A stretch of 64,000 bases of DNA from Amylostereum areolatum (Eukaryota; Basidiomycota; Agaricomycetes; Russulales; Stereaceae): positions 310,001 through 374,000 of the forward strand of contig SAXG01000010.1 of the NCBI GenBank assembly GCA_012932865.1. The letters run 5' to 3'. Position 1 is the stretch's first letter. Each line of letters begins with the position of its first letter. A model generated the notes under the pieces. That model made no database searches and was not told where the DNA came from. It was given only the letters and a program-made list of their open reading frames with translations. Position numbers and translations under genes: made by a program. Of the stretch, positions 33,112-44,711 are shown piece after piece.

Positions 33112-36100
33112 TTACGACGTTCTATGACCGCCGCCCTTACCCCGCTTCAGCCGCTCCCACAGCACCTTCCCGCCCCTTCTCCCTCTCCGCGCACCAGCAT
33201 TGGACGCAACACTCGCAAGCGGCACGAGCGACGGCCGGCCGTGCGCGCATTGGAACGGAAACGCGGTGCACGCGAGCTGGGCGAGGAGCCGCTCGCATTG
33301 GTCCTGCGTCAGGGAGTCGTTGAACATGATCGCACCTACGCAGCCAACGCATAGTTAGCCACCGGGGAGGAAAGATGCATGGGAAGAAAGCCCACCACGA
33401 CAGGCGCGCGAATTGACGAGCTCGATGAGCGCGCGGGGGCACCACCTCAACGCTTTTTGCCACCTGAACGCCTCGCCGGACTCTTCTCTTTCGTCGTTGA
33501 CATGGGCTCCGGGTGACTTTTGGGTTTGAGTCATCGGCGGCATATCTTCCATCTCCCACGTGGCCAGAAAACTCTTGAGCAAATCGCGAAGTTCTTCGCC
33601 CACGAGGAGCTGTCGGACATCGGGTCAGCCGTCGCTCTTGAAAGCTAGAAGAAATAAACGCTAACCTTCTCGCTCACCACCTCCGGGACATGGCTCACGA
33701 GCACTTTCCCCACATCCTCCTCGCCCTCCACCCTCACGAGGCCGAACCCCCACCTTTTCAGCACCTCCCCTGCCCCACCCTCCCACAACCTCCCCACCTC
33801 CGCCTCGGTCAACATAACAGCCCTCACAGGGCGCACATCCACCCTCTGTGCCCCATCCCCAAGATACCCCGTACACAGCCCGCTCAAAAACCGTTCGACT
33901 CTGACGCGCTCCGACGCTGCGTGCTGGTCGACCACAACAAGCACCCGTGCCCCATCGTCCTTGTCGAGCGTGCAAGCAATGAATTTGCGATCCACCTGGC
34001 CGAGGACGTGCGCGCGCAACAGGTCCGCCCTCTGGAAGCGCGAAGAGACGGAGGAAACGTCGCCCGACGCGTACGGGTGCGCGTGGATGCACCCGTCCCC
34101 ACCCGGCGTGTGCGGCTGCGACACCGTGGGCACTGCCGGCTCCAGTGCACGGTACGCGCCGTTTACCTGCATTCCGTGTTTCCGGTCAGTGGTGGCTTGC
34201 AACAACGGCGGGGGATATGGGTACCTGAAGGGCATTCACGAGCCATTGGGGCGGCGGTCCAGTGTTCGAAGGATCCTTGGCTTTCCGCAACCACCGCGTA
34301 TCCACCAACGTCCGTCTACTGGGACCAGAAGATGGAGCTTCTTCACCATCGCGCTCCTCAATGTAACGTTGCGCATCTCGCTGGTACGAGTTGCCCGTAC
34401 GGGTATCGATGATGTAGGACACGCCCGTCTGTGGATCGGTCCATTCGATTTCTGCCTGCTGTGGGTCCTAAGTATAAGGTCTCAGCCCAAGGGGAAAATA
34501 CTGGAGTTCGGATAAAACAACGAACTGGAATGACGTGCAACGGTTCCTGATGATTCCTTTGGCTTTGGGAGGTATATGTCTCATGGGGCTCCGTGATAGT
34601 GGGCAGGAACCCGCTTTCTTCGCGTTCATGGTGCACCTTGCGCTTCTTCCTGGGCGAAGGCGACGCATCGCTGACCTCGGATAGGAACCCGTGGCGGAGG
34701 AGGAAGGAGCGCACGACAGAGGTTAGGGATGAAGCAACTGCTTCGTCGTTCTGTTATTCGGTCAGAGCTCTGTATTAGTGCGAAGTATGGACGTTCAACG
34801 AACGAGGAGGTGGACGGCTGCTTTGGCTGGCTCGAGGTAGTTGTCGACGCTGCCCACGGGAAGGGAGATGTTGATCACATAAACGGGTTTGTGTTCAGCT
34901 TTACGGGGAGAGCGTCGTGAGACTGGGCAAAAGAGTCAGTCTCTGTATATTGGTTAAGGGTCTGAGAGGACATACCCAGAAGGTTGGCTTCCCCGCTTTG
35001 GTCCAGCGCCTGTATATACGTGAGCGAGGAATACAGCATAACCAGAGGATGGCTGACGTGTTTAGCGAACGAGCTGCGTGCAAACTGGGAATCTATGAGG
35101 CGGTGTAGGTGGCACGGAGAGAGCGGGTGGCGGTTCACGTCTACAATCGAGGAAGTTCGTTAGCCTTCATCGAAGAGAAGGTACGGTCTTAGTTGCTAAC
35201 ACAGGTACTGGTGGACCTCCAGGAGGATTAGAGGAATGTAGTAAGTAGAAAGTCGCGTACACTTACTTTAGAAAGAGCACCATTGAGACTGATGAATCCA
35301 CTGACGGTCATTTCGCCTTCCGATAATTCAAACTCATCTACATGCTACAATGAGAGCCGATGAGCGCATTATTTTTGGTGGAGCAGATAGAGCACGGCAC
35401 CGACCTCAGCAAGGGCCTTCCCGTGAATATGTCGGAATGCCGCCAGCGTCGAAGAAGTCTGCAATACCACTTCAGTTCTACGCTCGCAGTGATAACGAAG
35501 GGATAGAGACACCTTGGGTATGGCCAACAGTCGCCCCTTCTCGTACCCGCCATCCCGGGACTTGACTACGTCCTCTAGTGCAAAAGCGACCCGAGGAAAC
35601 ATGAGCGCGTACATCTCGATGTCCTTGCGGATGAGCTCGAGTGTCTTCGCAGGACCAGTGTGGGATGTTCTCCGGATCGGAAGCTGCACGACTATGAGAC
35701 CCGTTGCCCCGCGGTGTCCAGGATTGTGGTAGACACACATTATAGAAGATATCCCGTAGGCAGACGACAGTGCCGGCTCGTTCTCTGCGCCATCGCGTCG
35801 AAGGACCTTCGTAGAGACATTTCCCGTCCTGGAGTCGGATATTGAGCAAGAGCCGGCATTTCAAAGCGGCGAGCGTACCTTGAGAACGATGGTACGGCTT
35901 TCTCTGGACCGCGCTGTCCTGGATGCAATCTCAAGACAGGATATGTCGGCCGCAGAAGCGAGAGCTACGACAATGTTAGTTTGAGAATACACACGAGCAA
36001 AACTCTGACACGACAGCATACACACCTTCGCCTCGAAACCCAAATGTGGAGACATTTTCCAAAGAAGCTGGCGCATATGCCTTAGACGTATCTATCAGAG

Positions 36101-37469
36101 AAGTCAATCCCACCACTACCAGTGACCACGCATCGTAAAAACGACACATGTACGCACTGTACCGGCCACTCGCAAGCGACGCCAACCCGTCTCTCCCGAT
36201 TCCTTCCCCGTTATCTCTCACCCAGCACTCCCATCCTTCGCAATCAACCTAGTCTCCCCAAGGCAGACGAGATATTTCGTCAACACTTCTCAGGCTCAGG
36301 ATCCTCTTATCTGGCGTCTGCTTTCATTACGGTGGGTGTTACCGAGTGCGCGAGGGAATTGTGATTGCCGAGCTTCGGCATGTCACGTGCACTGGAAAGC
36401 AGAATCTGTCTAATGTCCAACAAGCGTCGAGCTGAACACCCTCCGAGCACAATACGTTGGTTTCTTCCAAGTCCAATCTGATTCATTATGGAAAAGAACT
36501 CATATGTGGGAGGAGCACAAGGCTTGAAGTTTAAATAAAAATGGAGCACTAATATAAACCAGTGAACCATGATCAAGCTCAAGTTGAGTTACTGAGTAGG
36601 GTCCAGTAGTACACCACGCCTTCCGATGTAAGTATGTCGGCATATTCTCGGACTCGAGAGGCTGAATCTCTCAAGTCAACAAGATGAAAATGTACCTATG
36701 GTATTCCCGACTCGGGCCTCGGCAGCTCCTCCATCATTCTTCTTCCAAAGGCTTCATGTATTTTGTAAGTTGTGGATGAGGGTTGAGACCTTGGGACATG
36801 GTACGAAGTGCCAGTGTATCCGCTGCGGATCCAGTGGAGAAAGTATAGGGATCTCGAAGGCCTGCTGACACCTGTAGCGTCGGTGGGCCTTCGAGTCAAC
36901 CACGAGTAGCGAGGCATCCACAACTCGATTGGCCTTTTTTACTCGAAAGGATGCTGTGTAGGATATGCATATGCACCTTGCGTCGCCTCGTGCTACCGTT
37001 TTATCATGAGCCAGGGTAGCTCCAAGAAAGCTCCCAGGACTCGAAGAACACTGCGACTTTTGTTTATCGCGCGTGGAAAGCGCGGTCTCTGTTTGAACTT
37101 TCTAAGCTAAGGCGGGAACATGTTGAATGACAATAAAGAGGTAAATGTACCAGTAGCCGTCGATGTCTCGACTGCCATTAACTCGTTTGGTTTGCGTCTC
37201 GTCGTCAACTCAGATCAGTTAGTCTAAACAATATTTCTCTGTGGTAACCTGTCTCGATAAGTCCTCTCAGCCAATCAGCGAGCTCCCCCTATCACTCGAC
37301 AAGCGCGTCGCGGAGAAAAGCAGACTAAATCAACCCCGATTTCGATGTTAGACGCCGACGCGTCGAGTGAATTCTGGACGAGCTCAGAAATGGCTTGTGG
37401 GAGCGAGGTAAGGATCTGCGTGGAGCGAAGCTTGGCGCGGGTGGGCGATGGAAGGCGGGTCAGGGACAT
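33112..37469 (-). CDS. MLH3: DNA mismatch repair / meiotic crossover protein MLH3
   Basis: MutL-family ATPase-endonuclease that works with MLH1 in meiotic crossing-over and mismatch repair. ATG 37469: MSLTRLPSPTRAKLRSTQIL. GHKL ATPase motifs are ELVQNSLDA, DNGEGIGRDGLASL (about 36220) and STFGFRGE (about 36030). The transducer region has GTVVCLRDIFYN, LPIRRTSHTGPAKTLELIRK and VNRHPLSPCHLHRLID. The C-terminal endonuclease site has DQHAASERVRVERFL (near 33890-33935), fitting DQHA-x2-E-x4-E. SRACRGAIMFND is split by an intron, and QCAHGRPSLVPL has CAHGRP where CPHGRP is usual. All catalytic motifs are present, so the protein should be active if introns splice correctly. The first intron (36249-37334) is exceptional: it appears to be a transposon insertion. 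The other introns are short. Confidence 0.9.
36250..37327. mobile_element. Transposon-like insertion forming MLH3 intron 1
   Basis: A 1078-bp segment flanked by the 8-bp direct repeat AATCAACC (36242-36249 and 37328-37335). Its ends are TAGTCTCC and, inverted, TAGTCTGC, so the terminal inverted repeat is short (7 of 8). On the coding (minus) strand the target copy GGTTGATT supplies the donor (GTTGAT within exon-side copy), and the last A of the element plus the first G of the other copy form the acceptor AG. Splicing out 36249-37334 restores the exon reading IEIG-VDCEGWECWVRDNG with no change. No transposase gene is visible inside. An 8-bp duplication is typical of hAT-type elements and of some introners. 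Confidence 0.6.
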
Positions 37470-37584
37470 AAAAGTAGATTATATCCGTCTTTTATTTCGT
37501 GAAAGAGGACGTATGAGGAGGATTAGCAATTAGAAAGGCATTTGGGTCATGACAGTAGTAAGAGGTTGAAGTTAGCGATTCATC

Positions 37585-38973
37585 CAGGGCTTGACTCGGA
37601 TGAGCTCATCCGCGGATGGCACGGATATCCATCCGTGGGAACGCATCCATATCCGTACGGATGACATCCGTGCGGATGTCGCGGATGGGTGACGTCATAT
37701 GCCTTGAGCCCTTCGCAGTCGCAACTTGACGGTTATACCCAACATTTATGAGTGTCCAGGTGGCTGCAGGCACCCCGTTGGGCACCGTTGCTTAAGGAAA
37801 GAAGTGTACCCCGTTGAATACACATTTTGTGTCTCAGTTCTGCCTCGGTCGGCGTGCCCTTTGAATCATTATGTAATCCATGCCGCCGACCCTTCTTCGC
37901 AATGTTCGCATTGTTCGTCCCGGGCCTCCCGCTCCCTTACGCCTGTTCTTCCCCACAATGTTACCATATGCTTGCTTCTGTTGACACTGAGCTCTCGAAA
38001 GGTGCTTGCAGCAACTGCACAGCAATGGGCCACTGGCTGCTAGTGTTCTGGTACTGGCATGAAGCAACCCTGCTCTTACTGCCACCACAATTACACATAA
38101 AATAAACCACATTGTTTCCAGAGATTTTAACTTCGTAAAATACAGCAATTACATACTCAACTCAGTGGTCCATATCAGCCACAATAACAGCAACTTAAGT
38201 ACAAGTGAACAGTAATCCCTGCTCACTTGTCAGCAACGGTCTACCTGCAATGCAGGTTCAGGACGTCGCGACGAGGTACAAGGCGAGGAGAGACGAGGAT
38301 AGGACGAGGTATGAACTAGGTAAAACGAAGGTGTGGATCTACCCCTGCAGTACTTAGGGAGGATCCCCCAGGTAGCCGGAGAATAGAAAAGGTCGAGATG
38401 ACCCCTCCTCATAGATTGGTGAGCCCTTATATACATGAGGATAAGGACCCAAACGAAGACAAACAAAGCCGGAGTAGGAGTGGGTCAGGACGGACTACGA
38501 AGTGGGTACCACGGAGTACGAAGTGGGTCACAACACGAGGCGAGGTAAGTATGACTCCAAGGTCTAGATCATGACCGAGGTAGCCGAGAAGACCGGTATG
38601 CCCGAAGGGCCGGACGCGATGCGAAGCGAGGCGAAGTCCGATGCGAGGTCCGATGGTAAACTACTATAAACTACAATAAATGTAGGTCCGATGTATACAA
38701 TTTGGAGGCGTTCATGACATCACTGTGGCAACTTAAACATGAATAAGGTCAGCATTTGCAAGTCAGAAGGAAGGGATACACTGTGTAAATGCATATCTAT
38801 GTGTAGCAAGTAGGAAAGACAATGTACAAGCACTTGGAGTTGGTGAGCACATCAAGGAGGCTGGAAGCACGTGAAGGGCGTCATCCGCGGATGGCCATCC
38901 GTACGGATGAAAATCCGCGGATATTTTCCCACGGATGAACGGATTCAACCGGATGGATCCGAGTCAAGCCCTG
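37585..38973. mobile_element. Non-autonomous hAT-type element with nested solo LTR
   Basis: Perfect 8-bp target duplication GATTCATC (37577-37584 and 38974-38981). The ends are a 17-bp perfect inverted repeat CAGGGCTTGACTCGGAT. Subterminal regions are packed with GGATATCC/CATCCGYGGATG motifs. These are hallmarks of hAT elements (CAGGG ends, 8-bp duplication). No transposase reading frame is seen, so it is non-autonomous. A solo LTR with its own target duplication sits inside it (38228-38719), leaving an original element of about 890 bp. Confidence 0.85.
38228..38719 (-). repeat. Solo LTR nested in the hAT-type element
   Basis: 492 bp with perfect 5-bp target duplication TCACT (38223-38227 and 38720-38724). 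In the minus sense it begins TGTCATGAACG and ends TTGCTGACA, like the Gypsy LTRs in this window. It keeps the promoter module: TATATAAGG, then ATCTCGACCT (complement at 38390-38399). A second copy lies at 57156-57647. A solo LTR arises by recombination between the two LTRs of a full element. Confidence 0.93.
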
Positions 38974-38981
38974 GATTCATC

Positions 38982-40679
38982 AGAGTCGAGACGCGTCTGA
39001 TCAAAGCGCTGACGGAAGCTGTTGTCGAATTGTCCAGATGTTGAGTATGTCATGTTTTCCCCTGAACGCAAGTTCAAGTTCACGGATGATCGATGATAAC
39101 CAAATGTCATCACTAACCAGGTTTTGTCACCATGGTCCCATTACATATATATATACTAGGTATCCAATGTAGTAACAGCACTTGGTCTGAACCTAAGATA
39201 ACTGGTCGACACCAGCATTGCAAGTAAGTGATGTCACGTTTTTTGAATGCGAGCCAGCTGACAGATACTTTTATGCAGATAGGAAAACATCGTCGAAACC
39301 TCAGATTCCTGGCTTGGGTGGAAAGGAAGCAGTCATCGAGACCTTCAGTGTCTCCGGTATTATTGTGGGGAGTGAGTAGCTTAAAAGATCAACTGATGAC
39401 CGCTGAGGTGCACAAACATTTTCTGAACACAGGCAAGACATAGTACTTAATACTCTTGCAGCGCGCCTCCGAGCTCAGCCGTGCCAGCGGCAAATAGGCG
39501 CAGACTGTGAAGCTCAGGCTCGCCGTCCATTATCAAAAGCTCGGCTACACGTTGTAAGTCAGCATTAACGGATGTTGCTTTCTTGGTGGAGAAGACTCGA
39601 AAGTGAAAGGACTTAGGAGAGACAAATCGGGCTCACCAGACCGGTGGACGAGGTGATGAGGCTGAAAGTTATGTCTGGGAGGGGGAGGGGGGTCGTGTGA
39701 TCTTGGAGGTTGTAAGTTCAGGGAGAGATGATGACGACGAGACCTGACCGGTACCAACCTAGAATTGTGCAAGTAGTAGTTGAAAAACCACGATGCCGAA
39801 TCACTGAAACTAAAGTGGATCGACCTGTTCGTCTTTGAAACAAAAGTCATGAGATACGAGTTGGACGGCATGCGTTCAATGGGACTTACCTTCGTATCCA
39901 GGCTTTCTCGTTCTTGAAGACGCTTCTCATCCCCCTTCCCAGCAAGATAACAAAACGAATGATACACTGGCAGGCGAAGCCCCGGACCTGGTCCAGATTG
40001 TTACGCCAATACCATTATGTAAATGCGATCAAGAGGTTGCCGAGTTCGATGTTCTTGTCTTCTACAGGATAGTACATGGATACAAGAAATGAGGAGGACG
40101 AACAAAAACACGGACAAGTCATGGAGTCAGTGAGGCGCCAGATATCGGCATTTGAAATTGGAATCGCGCCGCGCCGCTGGCCCTCGCTGGCCCAGGCCGG
40201 CCTGACCCCTGGACTGTCGGACTGACTTCCTGGTCTCATACATATTACATGTGGGTCCCGGACCTTTATTTACATTGACTACTTATGATTTACAAGTCAA
40301 ACGTGGACCTACTCACTCCTACTCCTTCATGATTCCTTGTCTCCTCTTCTTCGCACACAAGTGAGCGTAGACTATACGGTGATTTTATAAACACATTTTT
40401 AAGAGACAGTAATGACTCCTGGGGAAGTTATGCCGTAGGTATGTAGGACGCGGGCGGACAGAATAATTCAAGGAATTACGCCGGTTTCTGATTTCGGAGG
40501 TTCCAAGTCGTGACCTCGGATTCGGCGTTTCGGCGGTTCAACTCGGCGTAACCGGTGACGCGACTCAGTAAGCACCGCACAGGTCCCGTAAAGGGAAGGG
40601 TCTTCCTCAGTCATCCAAGCGTCTAAACGCGTACTTGCCGTAGCCCTCCCTCTCCCCTCACACCCGCGTTTCCAGCGCA
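38982..40679. other. Unassigned intergenic region
   Basis: No supported gene. Minus-strand frames at 39545-39967 and 40015-40239 could be joined by intron-like gaps but show no recognised domain. Composition is less GC-rich than in the host-gene block. The 3' part presumably holds the promoter of the integrase-core gene. Confidence 0.4.
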
Positions 40680-41250
40680 ATGTCCGCCACAATACCCTTC
40701 CAACACATCCTCGAAGCGTACAATGCCCTTGGATATCGCGTCACACGGGCACTACACACACAGTTGGGAGACGGTCATCGTCTGAGGCTACAGCGCAATG
40801 AGTGCACCGCGCTCTTGTCGGACCTCCAGCTGGTACGAGTTTTTCCTTGCCATAAAACCCTCCTAAATAACATTCAGCACCATGACAATACCCCTCCGGA
40901 AGAATACCTCATCATTTCGTCCAGCATCGGCAACATGATTGAAGCTTTGAATGCGGCCGCCACTTCCTCGTCCAATCTCCCTGACGCTCCCCCACCTGTT
41001 CTCGGTCAACGCGTCTCTACGCGCGCGCGCGGACGTCCCCGTGTTAACATTGATCCTCAGCAACTCGCCGTGCTGTCTGCAGGACGGGCTCGAAACACGG
41101 AGATCGCTTTGGCCTACGCGTGCAGCTCCCGCACGATTCGTAGGCGACGCCTGCAGTTCGGCCTCTCGACCCCTGGCCTTCCAGTTTACGACGATCACGT
41201 TGAGCAAGATGGGTCTATTCTCTGCACTTACCACTCCGGCACTGCCAGCA

Positions 41251-41743
41251 TGTCATGAACGTTACCATTCCGGACATCTCGGACACCTCGGGGACCTCGG
41301 GGATAATATCCCAATTCATTTTTATTTTTATTTCTATCTGACTACTCATCACTTAGTAACACTCCGTCACTCCGGTGGAGACTCGGCTTATCCTTGCTCC
41401 TTCCTGACGTCATGACTCCAGGCTCGTCTTATCATCGTTTCCTTTGACTCCACATGACATCATAATGCTGCGCATGACATCATGCCGCTCCGGACCCGGC
41501 TCATCCTTATTGTCTCGCTTACTGATCCTGCTGCGCATGTATCTATACTTAGCTCTGCTTACTGACCGCCGTGTGTCGTAGCTTACTAAGTGACTCTGCC
41601 TCGTAGTATATAAGGGCTCCGTTCCTCCTGTACATATTCCCCATCTCGACCTAGTCAATACTACCGACCTTATCCCCCATCGTCCCTCTTCACTTGTGTC
41701 ACACGTCGTCGCCTAGTGCTCGTCACTAAGGCCGTTGCTGACA
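41251..41743 (+). repeat. Gypsy-2 left LTR
   Basis: 493 bp from TGTCATGAACGTT to GTTGCTGACA. TATATAAGG begins at 41607, and the inferred RNA start lies near ATCTCGACCT at 41643-41652. Confidence 0.95.
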
Positions 41744-41755
41744 TAAGGTCGAGAT
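41744..41755 (+). promoter_or_regulatory. Gypsy-2 primer-binding site, self-priming type
   Basis: AGGTCGAGAT (41746-41755), two bases after the LTR, is the exact reverse complement of ATCTCGACCT (41643-41652). Relative to Gypsy-1 one base has changed in each partner (C to G and G to C), keeping the pairing. Confidence 0.75.
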
Positions 41756-42217
41756 CTACTTTACCATCGCACTACCCGACGACCATCGTAGCGTAGCATA
41801 CCTGTCCGTAGTAGACGCCTTATTGCGCTACTAACTCCACTTTTTCTTCGTGCCGCCTCGGATCATTGCCCCCAGCGTACGCGACTAGTCACCCCGATTC
41901 TGTGGTCGTGTGCACGCATCAGCGGCGCCGGCTTGACGTAACCGCGTTACGTTACACGTACTCGGGGCCCCTCGAACACCACGAGAACCCAGACGTGACA
42001 GTTGAAGGTGCACCTAACGGTGTAGGAGGCTAGTAAAAGCGACAAAGGGAAAGTGACCCGAGAAGTTCTTGGGCTCGTGACCCTTGAACGAAGAGACAGC
42101 CAACAGGCCGAGAAGGCTGAGGCAGACCGTCTTGCGATTGGAAAGACCAGTGACATATCCCTCGACACCCGATCCCCTTGCCGTGCTAGTAACCGTCCTC
42201 GACTCGGGGGCTAGTAC
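41756..42217 (+). other. Gypsy-2 5' leader with conserved block
   Basis: About 460 nt before the first ORF. Positions 41994-42139 correspond to the Gypsy-1 leader 7601-7746, with long identical runs although the LTRs and proteins are diverged. Confidence 0.6.
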
Positions 42218-42970
42218 ATGGTAGAGGAACACCAAGCCTTGGAAGAAGAAAACTTCCATTTCCCCGACTTCGACTTTGTGTATGAACGCGAAGAATTCAC
42301 AGCCGTCACCGAAATCGAACGTGACACCGCCATCACCGCCTACTTTGGCGACAACCTCTTCGACGCCCACAACTGGGTCTACGCCTCTGCGAGCAACCCT
42401 GATTGGGGATTTCGGGTTCGAGTTGACTGGACTCGGATCATCGTATCAATTGAACAGGGCCATCCCCGGCTTGAGTTCCGGCCCTATTTCTCTGCAATCT
42501 ACCGGAACGAACAACTACCAAATCAGTGGTACGGGCCCCACACCCCCATCCCCCTCTACACCACGACCAGCCCAGAAGGTGGGAGGCCAACGCCAACGCC
42601 AAGCCCGCCACCGCAAGAAGAAGGCTTCTGGACAGCCCCCAGCAGTCCCCTCCCCTCAACCCACGAGGATTCAGATTCCAGCAGGTCCGCACCCAGTAGC
42701 TTGCGATCCCTGGACGGATCCCCGCGGATTTATCCACTTGGGCCTTGGACCATCGGAGACGGAGGAGGAATTGGAAGCGAACTAGACGAAGTCGACGACA
42801 TCCTCGACCTATACCTCTCCGACACTACTACCCTCGTCGACGACGACTCCCTTGAATACGACTCCGACAACCTCGAGTGGGGAGAACCAGAAAACCTCAA
42901 TAACAACGACTGGGATCAGATCCCCGTCCCCTACATCGCAACTCCGCCCCAAATCCCTCGCCCACTCTAA
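42218..42970 (+). CDS. Gypsy-2 ORF1, pre-gag reading frame
   Basis: 250 codons starting MVEEHQALEEENFHF and ending TAA at 42968-42970 (PPQIPRPL). The middle DAHNWVYAS, YFSAIYRNEQLPNQWYGPHT and the Pro/Thr-rich stretch match the arrangement of Gypsy-1 ORF1. The C-terminal part is acidic. No known domain. The same frame stays open after the TAA into gag. Confidence 0.55.
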   Translation: MVEEHQALEEENFHFPDFDFVYEREEFTAVTEIERDTAITAYFGDNLFDAHNWVYASASNPDWGFRVRVDWTRIIVSIEQGHPRLEFRPYFSAIYRNEQLPNQWYGPHTPIPLYTTTSPEGGRPTPTPSPPPQEEGFWTAPSSPLPSTHEDSDSSRSAPSSLRSLDGSPRIYPLGPWTIGDGGGIGSELDEVDDILDLYLSDTTTLVDDDSLEYDSDNLEWGEPENLNNNDWDQIPVPYIATPPQIPRPL

Positions 42971-44700
42971 ACCGTGTCGTCCACTTACGGATTACGCCCC
43001 CGTAGTCCCCATCCCCTCCCCCGAGGAATCACCGAAGAATACCTCCGAAGGGAACAGAGATTTCTTTACTTCATCCACTTAGAAGGAGACGAAGAAGAAG
43101 AACAAGTCTACTTTGTTGACGGAGAGTGGTGTGCCGACGAAGAAGGGAATCAAGCCCTCACCGAAGACCACCTCGCCCTCATCGCCCTAGACTACGACCG
43201 ACGTGAAGAACGTCTAAGGAACCAACCTCCCCCCGCACCACCCCCACCCCCACCATATAACCCACCCCCTCGAACCTTCCAAGTCCAAACCCACACCGGA
43301 CCCCTACGACCCCGCTCCCCCCCCTCATCCGCCTGGAAAAGAAGACAAGCCATGGCCGCCACTGTCCTCAACCGCCGCGCGGCCGATCAAACCAACTGCC
43401 CCGCCAACATCGCCGCATTCGCCCCCGTCATCGGAAATACCCGCTACGCTTTCCTTAATGGAATAGCGTACGAAGTCGCCAAATTCGAATTCACCGACGA
43501 CCCATTAAATGGAACACAATGGGCCTATGTCGACGCCGGAAACTGGCACGCCTTCAGTAACCTAATCATCGCCGCATTCACTCCCGCCGCCCCAGGAGCG
43601 CCGACAGCCGCTACCGCTAAACGAAAAATCCACGCCGCCAAACCATGGGAGTACAGCGGAAAACGTTCTGAATACGCGGACTTCAAACATGAAGTCACCA
43701 AGTCACCAGTTACATCGAAGCGGCCCCCCAAGACTTCATCAGTGAAATCGACCAAGTCCGCTTCATTCTCAGTTACATGAGGGAAGGCGCCGCCAAGGAA
43801 TGGGCGCGCAACTTCAAAGACGCCAATGTCCTCACCGCCGGAACCACGGTCACTATGGCCAACTTCATCACCGCCCTCGACGCCTCCTTCGTCAGCACCT
43901 CGGATCAGCAAGACGCGCTCAATGAACTGGATCAGTTCAAAATGGGGAACAAATCAGCCGATGAATTCTTCGTTAAGTTCGAACAAATTGCGCGACGCGC
44001 TAACGTTATCCCCACCAACGATGACGCCTGGTTCCTTCGTATTCTCAAAGCCAACATCAAGATAGAGATACTGAAGAACATATTCCGCAGCCCGCCGGTC
44101 CCCACCACATACACCGACTGGAAGAAACGCGTCACCGAGATGGACAATGCCTGGCGCGAAATCTCCGAAATGCACCGCGGACACCCCTCCTCCTCCACCC
44201 ATACCACCTCCAAACCCAAAGACGTCAAAGATGCCACGGGTACCATTCATGGAGGCGGTGGACAAGCCATGGACATAGGCGCCGTCGATACCAAGGGACG
44301 CTGCTTCAAATGTGGAATGACCAACCACATCTCCAAGGACTGCAAAGCGTCGGTCGAATATATCCGAAGAAAGTGGGGACGCGATCGCTACAGCACGTCT
44401 CCCAATTACAAAGGACCCCGCTCCTCGAACACCCCGCGACCGCCTCCCTTCAAACGCAACCCCAACCAGCAAGCACGGTCCCAGACCACGGAAGAGTTCG
44501 CCTCGCCCAAAGAATGGATTAACACTCTAGACGACGAGCAGCGAAAGATGATCCTCCGCGCTCTGGTGGAAACCGACGGCAAAACCACGCCGACGCCCAA
44601 GACGGAAGCAAAGAAGAAGAAGAAGGACAAAGACAAGGTAGTCGACGACAGGAGCACCAAGAGCGGTGGATCGGATGCCGACGCGGAGTCGGATTTTTAG
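42971..44700 (+). CDS. Gypsy-2 gag (frameshifted by an 8-bp duplication)
   Basis: Open from the ORF1 stop; the first in-frame ATG is at 43353 (MAATVLNRRAADQTN), parallel to MAAQW in Gypsy-1. The frame breaks at a tandem duplication of AAGTCACC (43692-43707). The capsid-like text resumes as VTSYIEAAPQDFISEIDQVR, GAAKEWARNFKDAN and SADEFFVKFEQIARRANVI. The zinc knuckle CFKCGMTNHISKDC is an intact CCHC. A lysine-rich end stops at TAG 44698-44700, 11 nt before the pol ATG. Confidence 0.85.
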
Positions 44701-44711
44701 AGGGGCGAAGG

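Noticed and set aside
41410..41658. 82-codon minus-strand ORF repeated at 49463-49711
   Set aside because: Identical because both lie in Gypsy-2 LTRs; no coding evidence.
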